Positions 32,914 to 37,362 of a DNA stretch of 37,362 nt are shown here, piece by piece (position 1 is the first letter of the stretch; each line of letters opens with the position of its first letter). A model generated the notes under the pieces. The model made no database searches, had not been told where the DNA came from, and saw nothing but the letters and a program-made list of their open reading frames with translations. The stretch spans positions 1 through 37,362 of the forward strand of contig JAHFDQ010000004.1 in assembly GCA_023248915.1 (NCBI GenBank). The letters are read 5' to 3'. A program made the translations under genes and the position numbers. Origin of the DNA: Archangiaceae bacterium (lineage in GTDB: Bacteria; Myxococcota; Myxococcia; Myxococcales; Myxococcaceae).

Positions 32914-33342
32914 CTATTTCCGCTTGCGTCCCAGGCTCTTCGGCGCGGCGGCGCTCTTGGCCTTCGCGGCCTTCTTCCGCTTGCCGCCGATGGACTTCGG
33001 GGCCGGCTTCGGGGCCGCCGCCATGTCCGCCGGCGGAGGCGAAGGAGGCGTGGGCGCGCCCTGGACCTCGTCGGTGGTGGCCGGGGAACCCTTCGGCTTG
33101 AACGCGTCCTCGGCCTTCCGGACGCCGGTCTCGACCGCGGTGGCGACTTCCTCGGCCGCCTTCCGGGCCATCGAGCCCAGCTCGCGCAGGCCTTCCTTCA
33201 TCTTCGCCTGGCGCTCGGGGTCCTGGACTTCTTTCACCAGGCGCTGCGCCTCGGCGCGAATGTCCGCGCCCGCCCGCTTGAAGTCCTCTCCGGTGCGCTT
33301 CAGGAACTGCTTCAACTGCTCGTCCCACTGGGTGTCGACCAT
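32914..33342 (-). CDS. Coiled-coil protein with lysine-rich tail
   Basis: A 142-residue protein. Residues 1-85 are a continuous amphipathic helix (MKEGLRELGSMARKAAEEVA), residues 90-112 are Pro/Ala linker, and the tail alternates Pro/Ala with basic clusters (GGKRKKAAKAK, LGRKRK). The tail resembles histone H1-like or other nucleic-acid-binding tails; the helix resembles phasin-like or apolipoprotein-like proteins. Function unknown. ATG at 33342 has GGAGG six bases upstream, so the longer frame is not needed. It is divergent from bpt across 45 bases and precedes grpE by 81 bases. Confidence 0.75.
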   Translation of the reverse strand: MVDTQWDEQLKQFLKRTGEDFKRAGADIRAEAQRLVKEVQDPERQAKMKEGLRELGSMARKAAEEVATAVETGVRKAEDAFKPKGSPATTDEVQGAPTPPSPPPADMAAAPKPAPKSIGGKRKKAAKAKSAAAPKSLGRKRK

Positions 33343-33387
33343 GTCCCGCCTCCGTTCGATGGCTTCATCTATCATTCCTCGGCCGTC

Positions 33388-34119
33388 ATGCCTCGCCTCG
33401 TCAAGCGCTTCGTCGAACCCCCTCGACCGTGCAGCTACCTGCCCGACCGTTCGGCCTCGCTCGACCACCGCCTGATGCTGCAGGTGAGCCCGGCCGACCT
33501 GGAGGAGTTGCTCGTGCGCGGCTGGCGCCGTTTCGGACCCGCCTACTTCCGCGCGGCCTGCGCTGCTTGCTCGGAGTGCGTGTCGCTTCGAATTCCGGTC
33601 GAGGGCTTCACCCCCCGCGCCAGCCAACTTCGGGCCGCGCGGCGGTGCCGGCGCTTCCGGATTTCCCTCGGCGTACCCGAGGTGGACGACGAGCGGCTCG
33701 CCCTGTACCGGGCCTGGCACGCCGGGCGCGAAGCTGCCCGCGACTGGCCGCCGTCCGAGCTCGACCGAGAAACCTACGGGCTGCAGTTTTGCTTTCCCCA
33801 CCCCGCCGGGCGCGAGCTGACGTTCCGCGACGGGGACGAGCTGGTGGCGGTGGGCCTGTGCGACGTGACGCCCCACGCCCTGTCGCTCATCTATTTCTTC
33901 TACCACCCGGACATCGCCCACCTGTCGCCCGGCGTGGCCAACGTCGTCACCTCGGTCGAGAAGGCGCGCGAACTGGGGCTCTCGCACGTGTACCTGGGCT
34001 ACCGGGTGCTGGGCTGCCCGTCGATGCGGTACAAGGCCGGCTTCGGTCCGCACGAATTGCTCGAGGGCCGGCCCGGGCCCGACGAAGCCCCGCGCTGGGT
34101 GCCGGCTCAGCGCTTGTAG
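33388..34119 (+). CDS. bpt: Aspartate/glutamate leucyl- or arginyl-transferase (Bpt/Ate family)
   Basis: A 243-residue aminoacyl-tRNA-protein transferase. The N-terminal [14 protein letters not shown] and [15 protein letters not shown] hold the conserved cysteines of the family, YGLQFCFPH lies mid-protein, and the C-terminal acyltransferase half has [14 protein letters not shown] and [20 protein letters not shown]. Bacterial Bpt adds leucine to N-terminal Asp or Glu of proteins, marking them for ClpS/ClpAP. Length is typical. TATCAT at 33370-33375, 12 bases before the ATG, is a likely -10 element. Its last 13 bases overlap the convergent end of larC. Confidence 0.92.
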   Translation: MPRLVKRFVEPPRPCSYLPDRSASLDHRLMLQVSPADLEELLVRGWRRFGPAYFRAACAACSECVSLRIPVEGFTPRASQLRAARRCRRFRISLGVPEVDDERLALYRAWHAGREAARDWPPSELDRETYGLQFCFPHPAGRELTFRDGDELVAVGLCDVTPHALSLIYFFYHPDIAHLSPGVANVVTSVEKARELGLSHVYLGYRVLGCPSMRYKAGFGPHELLEGRPGPDEAPRWVPAQRL

Positions 34120-35285
34120 TAGGCGGCCAGCGCCTCGGCCCAGACGCGCTTGACCGGCACGCCAGCCTGCTTCGCGGCAGCACGGCAGTCCTCGAGCTCG
34201 GGCTGCGCGTTCCAGACTTCGGCCCCGCGGAACCCCAGCTTCACCCGCACCGGCCCGTACGGCGTCTCGACCGTCTCGAAGCGCCGGTCGAGCGCGGTGC
34301 GCTCGACGCGGTGGAAGCGCACGCCGAGCGAGGTGGTTTCCTTCAGCAGCGCCTCGACGACGGCGTCGCGCTTGTCCGCGGGCACCACCGCCGCCAACAG
34401 GTGCCCGGGCCGGCTCTTCTTCATCGTCGCCGGCAGCACGTAGGCGTCCAGGGCGCCCTTCTCGAAGAGCCCTTCCAGCAGCGTTCCCAAGAGCTGCGGG
34501 CTGCAGTCGTCGAGGTTGGCCTCGACCACGAAGGTGCCTAGGGCGGCGCCGTGCACCGGCCGGCCCAGGGTGGCGCGCAGCACGTTGGCGCGGTCGGGCC
34601 AGTCGCGCGTGCCCACGCCGTACCCCACCCGCTCGACGAGCAGCTCGGGCGGCCCGCCCACGGTGCAGAGCACCTTCAAGAGCGCCGCGCCGGTGGGCGT
34701 GGTCAGCTCGCCGACTCCTTCGAACTTCACCGGCAGGTCTCTGAGCAGCTCGAGCGTGGCCGGAGGCGGCACCGGCATCACCCCGTGCGCGGTGCGCGTC
34801 GAACCGCTGCCCAGGGGGGGCGGCGCGGCGAAGACCTCGGGGTCGCCCAGCAACTCGAGCACCATCGCCGCGCCGCAGATGTCCACCAGCGAGTCCACCG
34901 CCCCGACTTCGTGGAACTCGACCGCGTCCAAGGTGACGCCGTGCACCTTGGCCTCGGCCGCTCCCAGCGCCTCGAAGACGGCCTGGGCCCGGGCCCGCGC
35001 CCTGGGCGGCAGCGTCGCCGCGCCGTCAATCAGCTTCCGGATTTCGGCGAGCGGCCGGTGCGAGTGGCCCGCCGCCGCCTCGTCCACCACCACGTCCAGG
35101 TGGGTGCCCGAGATGGCGTGGCGCACCTGGCGGGTGACTTCGAAGCGCCAGCCGGGAACCATGAGCCCCTTCAGGCCCGCGGCCAGGGCCTCGACCGAGA
35201 CGCCCAGGTCCAGCGCCGCGGCGAGGAACATGTCGCCGGCGATGCCACCCACCGGTTCCAGGTACAGCACCGGCCGGGCGCTCAC
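34107..35285 (-). CDS. larC: Nickel insertion protein LarC
   Basis: A 392-residue LarC (DUF111) protein. [24 protein letters not shown] at the N-terminus (GxAGDM motif), a short His-containing stretch ([10 protein letters not shown]), [15 protein letters not shown] and [15 protein letters not shown] are family hallmarks. LarC inserts nickel into the pyridinium thiocarboxylate mononucleotide (nickel-pincer) cofactor used by lactate racemase and related epimerases. GTG at 35285 overlaps the larB stop (GTGA). LarE and LarA are not in the window. In some bacteria larC is split by a programmed frameshift; here it is one continuous frame. Confidence 0.93.
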   Translation of the reverse strand: MSARPVLYLEPVGGIAGDMFLAAALDLGVSVEALAAGLKGLMVPGWRFEVTRQVRHAISGTHLDVVVDEAAAGHSHRPLAEIRKLIDGAATLPPRARARAQAVFEALGAAEAKVHGVTLDAVEFHEVGAVDSLVDICGAAMVLELLGDPEVFAAPPPLGSGSTRTAHGVMPVPPPATLELLRDLPVKFEGVGELTTPTGAALLKVLCTVGGPPELLVERVGYGVGTRDWPDRANVLRATLGRPVHGAALGTFVVEANLDDCSPQLLGTLLEGLFEKGALDAYVLPATMKKSRPGHLLAAVVPADKRDAVVEALLKETTSLGVRFHRVERTALDRRFETVETPYGPVRVKLGFRGAEVWNAQPELEDCRAAAKQAGVPVKRVWAEALAAYYKR

Positions 35286-36034
35286 CGCCGACCCCGGGTG
35301 CGCGACACCAGCGCCGCGTAGAAGCCGCCGCCGAAGCCGTTGTCGATGTTCATCGTCGCCACGTTCGACGCGCACGAGTTCAGCATGGCGAGCAGCGCCG
35401 AGACGCCTCCGAAGTTGGCGCCGTAACCGACCGACGTCGGCACCGCCACCACCGGAATGCCCACCAGCCCGCCCACCGCCGAGGCGAGCGCTCCTTCCAT
35501 GCCCGCCACCACCACCGCCGCGTGCGCCTGCTGGATGTCGGCGCGCCGCCTGAGCAGCCGGTGAATGCCCGCCACCCCGACGTCGTACACGCGGGTCACC
35601 GTGGCCCCCAGCGCCTCGGCCGTCACCGCAGCCTCTTCGGCGACGGGAATGTCCGACGTGCCGGCCGTCACCACCGCGACTCTCCCCGCCCGGGGCTTCT
35701 TCTTTCGCAGCTCGAAGATGCGCGCCGTCTCGTGGAAGACGCCGACGGGGAAGCGGTCGGCGAGCGCGGCCGCCTTCGCGGGCGACAGCCGCGTCACCAG
35801 CACCGACTGGCGCCGCGCCACCAGGGCTCCGACGATGCCCAGAAGCTGCTCGACGGTCTTCGGTTCGCCCAGCACCACCTCGGGCACGCCCGCGCGCAAC
35901 GCCCGGTGGGTGTCGAGGGTGGCGTAGCCCAGGTCGGCGAAGGGCAGGTCCTTCAGCGCGCGCACGGCCGCGTCGACGGGCAGGGCCCCGCGGCGCACCC
36001 GGGCCAGGAGCCCCTTGAGCTCGCGCTCGTCCAT
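35282..36034 (-). CDS. larB: Pyridinium biscarboxylate mononucleotide synthase LarB
   Basis: A 250-residue LarB, a PurE-like (AIR carboxylase-related) enzyme. [48 protein letters not shown] and [13 protein letters not shown] are conserved. LarB carboxylates and hydrolyses nicotinic acid adenine dinucleotide to start nickel-pincer cofactor synthesis. The N-terminal [18 protein letters not shown] segment is also typical. ATG at 36034 follows the cheC-type stop by five bases, so it shares a transcript with the chemotaxis genes upstream. Confidence 0.93.
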   Translation of the reverse strand: MDERELKGLLARVRRGALPVDAAVRALKDLPFADLGYATLDTHRALRAGVPEVVLGEPKTVEQLLGIVGALVARRQSVLVTRLSPAKAAALADRFPVGVFHETARIFELRKKKPRAGRVAVVTAGTSDIPVAEEAAVTAEALGATVTRVYDVGVAGIHRLLRRRADIQQAHAAVVVAGMEGALASAVGGLVGIPVVAVPTSVGYGANFGGVSALLAMLNSCASNVATMNIDNGFGGGFYAALVSRTRGRR

Positions 36035-36039
36035 CTAGC

Positions 36040-36648
36040 TCACACACCCAGCGCGGCGAGCAGCGTCGGCAGCGCCTCTCGGTCGGGCAGCACCAGCAGC
36101 CGGCCGCACAGCGCCGGAGCCACCTCGGTCTGGAAGCGCGCCTCGAGCGCCACCACCAGGCCCGCCGGAGCCCCGGACGCGGCCAGCACCGCGGCCACCA
36201 ATTCTCCCGACTTCCCGGTCGACAGGGTGGGCGTGGAAGGCAAGAGCCTGAGGCCGGTGAGCGTCGAGATGGCCGACACGCACGCCGAGGCGACGATGTT
36301 GGCCGCTTCCTGCAGGGCGCTCTCGGCGTGGGCGGCGATGGGCGTGGCCCGGGCGTGCTCGAGCAACAGCGTCTTCAGCTTGTTCGCGTCGGCCTCGGGC
36401 AGCACCAGCAGCAGCCGGCCGGTCAACTGGCCGTGCAGGGCGAACTCGGCGGTGACCGCGGGCAATTCGTCGCCGCCCACCAGCGACGCCATCTTCCCGA
36501 CTCCCGCGACCAGCACCCGCGGCAGGTCAATCACCATCTTCCGGCCCCCCACCAGGCGCGACAGGGCGCTCACCCCCTGGGCGCAGCCGATGTTGGCCAC
36601 TTCGCGAAGGGCGTCGAGCTGTAACTCAGAAGGTTCCGCCATGTTCAT
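36040..36648 (-). CDS. CheC-family chemotaxis phosphatase
   Basis: A 202-residue CheC-like protein. The two active-site helices are both visible: [19 protein letters not shown] and [17 protein letters not shown], each with the E-xx-N pair used to dephosphorylate CheY. The intervening strand parts ([29 protein letters not shown]) match the family. It should terminate chemotaxis-type signals. ATG at 36648 overlaps the stop of the cheA gene (ATGA), so they work together. A second ATG at 36642 is possible. Confidence 0.9.
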   Translation of the reverse strand: MNMAEPSELQLDALREVANIGCAQGVSALSRLVGGRKMVIDLPRVLVAGVGKMASLVGGDELPAVTAEFALHGQLTGRLLLVLPEADANKLKTLLLEHARATPIAAHAESALQEAANIVASACVSAISTLTGLRLLPSTPTLSTGKSGELVAAVLAASGAPAGLVVALEARFQTEVAPALCGRLLVLPDREALPTLLAALGV

Positions 36649-37362
36649 GCGACCAAGAGCCTGGGTGCGTCGAGGATGAAGATAGGCCGACCGGTGCCCA
36701 GAATCGTAACGCCTGACAGGCCGGATACCAGATCCAAGGGGCTGGCGAGCGCTTTGAGCACCGCCTCTTCCTGGGCGAGCAGCCGGTCCACCGCGAACGC
36801 CACCTTCCCGGTCTCGCCTTCCATGACGACGTAAGGCCGACGGCCGACCCGGGGCTGGGCGGGCACTCCCAAGAGCCCGGACAGCACGTGCACGGGCAAG
36901 AGCGTCCCTCCGTGCGGCAGCATCACCGTGTCGCGGCTGCGGGTGAGCTCGTCGGGGTCGGCCTCGACCACCGCCAGCACCTTGCCGATGGGCAGGCCGT
37001 AGATTTCTTCGCCCACTGCCACCAAGAGCAACGTCACCACCGCCACGGTGAGCGGCAGCCGCAGGGTGAAGCGGGTGCCGCGGCCGCGCTCGGACTCGAT
37101 TTCCATCGTGCCGCCCACGTTCTCGAGGGTGCGCTTCACCGCGTCCATGCCGACGCCGCGACCCGAGATTTCCGAGATGTCCTTGGCGGTCGACACGCCG
37201 GGCAGGCACGCGAGCATGAAGGCCTCGCGGTCGGTGAGCCGGTTCGCCGTCTCGACGGTGATGAGGCCCCGCGCCACCGAGGCCGACCGCAGCTTGGCGG
37301 CGTCCATTCCGCGGCCATCGTCCTCGATTTCGATGACCACCCGGTCGCGCGCCCGCCGCACC
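36645..37362 (-). CDS. cheA: Chemotaxis histidine kinase CheA, C-terminal part
   Basis: The gene runs off the right edge; 238 residues are visible. They include the end of the HATPase domain with its nucleotide-binding boxes DDGRGMD and SGRGVGMDAVKRTLENVGG, the GRGTRFTLRLPLT strand, and a complete CheW-like (P5) domain ending at the stop. The His-phosphotransfer domain must lie beyond the window. CheA phosphorylates CheY-type regulators in response to chemoreceptors. The overlap with the cheC-type gene defines a chemotaxis-like operon. Confidence 0.93.
   Translation of the reverse strand, partial: VRRARDRVVIEIEDDGRGMDAAKLRSASVARGLITVETANRLTDREAFMLACLPGVSTAKDISEISGRGVGMDAVKRTLENVGGTMEIESERGRGTRFTLRLPLTVAVVTLLLVAVGEEIYGLPIGKVLAVVEADPDELTRSRDTVMLPHGGTLLPVHVLSGLLGVPAQPRVGRRPYVVMEGETGKVAFAVDRLLAQEEAVLKALASPLDLVSGLSGVTILGTGRPIFILDAPRLLVA

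Noticed and set aside
34107-34119. Overlap of the bpt and larC 3' ends as a sign of misannotation
   Set aside because: Both proteins end with normal family C-termini; a 13-base convergent overlap is compatible with compact packing.

Overview
The window is about 37 kb of very GC-rich DNA with tightly packed genes. It looks like chromosome of a myxobacterium (phylum Myxococcota, probably near Myxococcaceae/Archangiaceae). The pointers are Ser/Thr kinases with an HRDLSPHN catalytic loop, Asp/Ala-rich lipoprotein linkers, many Cys-rich lipoproteins, GTG starts joined by GTGA overlaps, and the gene content. This assignment is inference from style, not from a marker gene. No rRNA, tRNA, CRISPR array or intact transposase was seen.

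Layout. 1-625: the end of a collagen-like protein and a small Cys-containing protein. 656-8636 (minus strand): a two-cluster ferredoxin, a cysteine-synthase-fold enzyme, an alanine/aspartate-type aminotransferase, a secreted beta-helix protein, a membrane-anchored TPR protein cut by an in-frame stop, a YkgJ-type cysteine-cluster protein, a response regulator with reversed domain order, an acetoacetyl-CoA-reductase-like SDR and an outer-membrane protein. 8657-10150: a membrane-linked metallophosphatase. 10253-12774 (plus strand): a translationally coupled pair, a zinc-ribbon protein with a YbjN/secretion-chaperone-like region and a trypsin-like protease with its own zinc ribbon and a similar C-terminal region. 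12786-16594 (minus): CorA, a radical SAM protein and an HlyD-like lipoprotein. 16595-17489: a gene-free stretch holding a symmetric set of inverted repeats. 17490-18220: a lipoprotein gene broken by a one-base frameshift.

18246-23156 (minus) is a complete branched-chain amino acid ABC operon (livK-H-M-G-F) with a good promoter. 23288-26788 (plus) holds two unrecognised genes, an organophosphate/phosphate antiporter and a calpain-like protease. 26810-32832 (minus) reads grpE, dnaK, Ser/Thr kinase, unknown gene, lipoprotein with almost no gaps. 32914-34119 is a divergent pair, a lysine-tailed coiled-coil protein and the N-end-rule transferase Bpt. 34107-37362 (minus) is a run in which cheA (partial), a cheC-type gene, larB and larC overlap or nearly touch.

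Best candidates for something undescribed are the protease/zinc-ribbon pair (10253-12774), the nested inverted repeats (16746-17000), the chaperone-plus-kinase operon, and the linkage of chemotaxis genes to nickel-pincer cofactor genes. Two genes are visibly broken (in-frame TAA at 4620-4622; frameshift near 18003-18007), and the beta-helix gene may have lost its proper 3' frame as well. Whether these are real pseudogenes or assembly errors cannot be told from the sequence alone.
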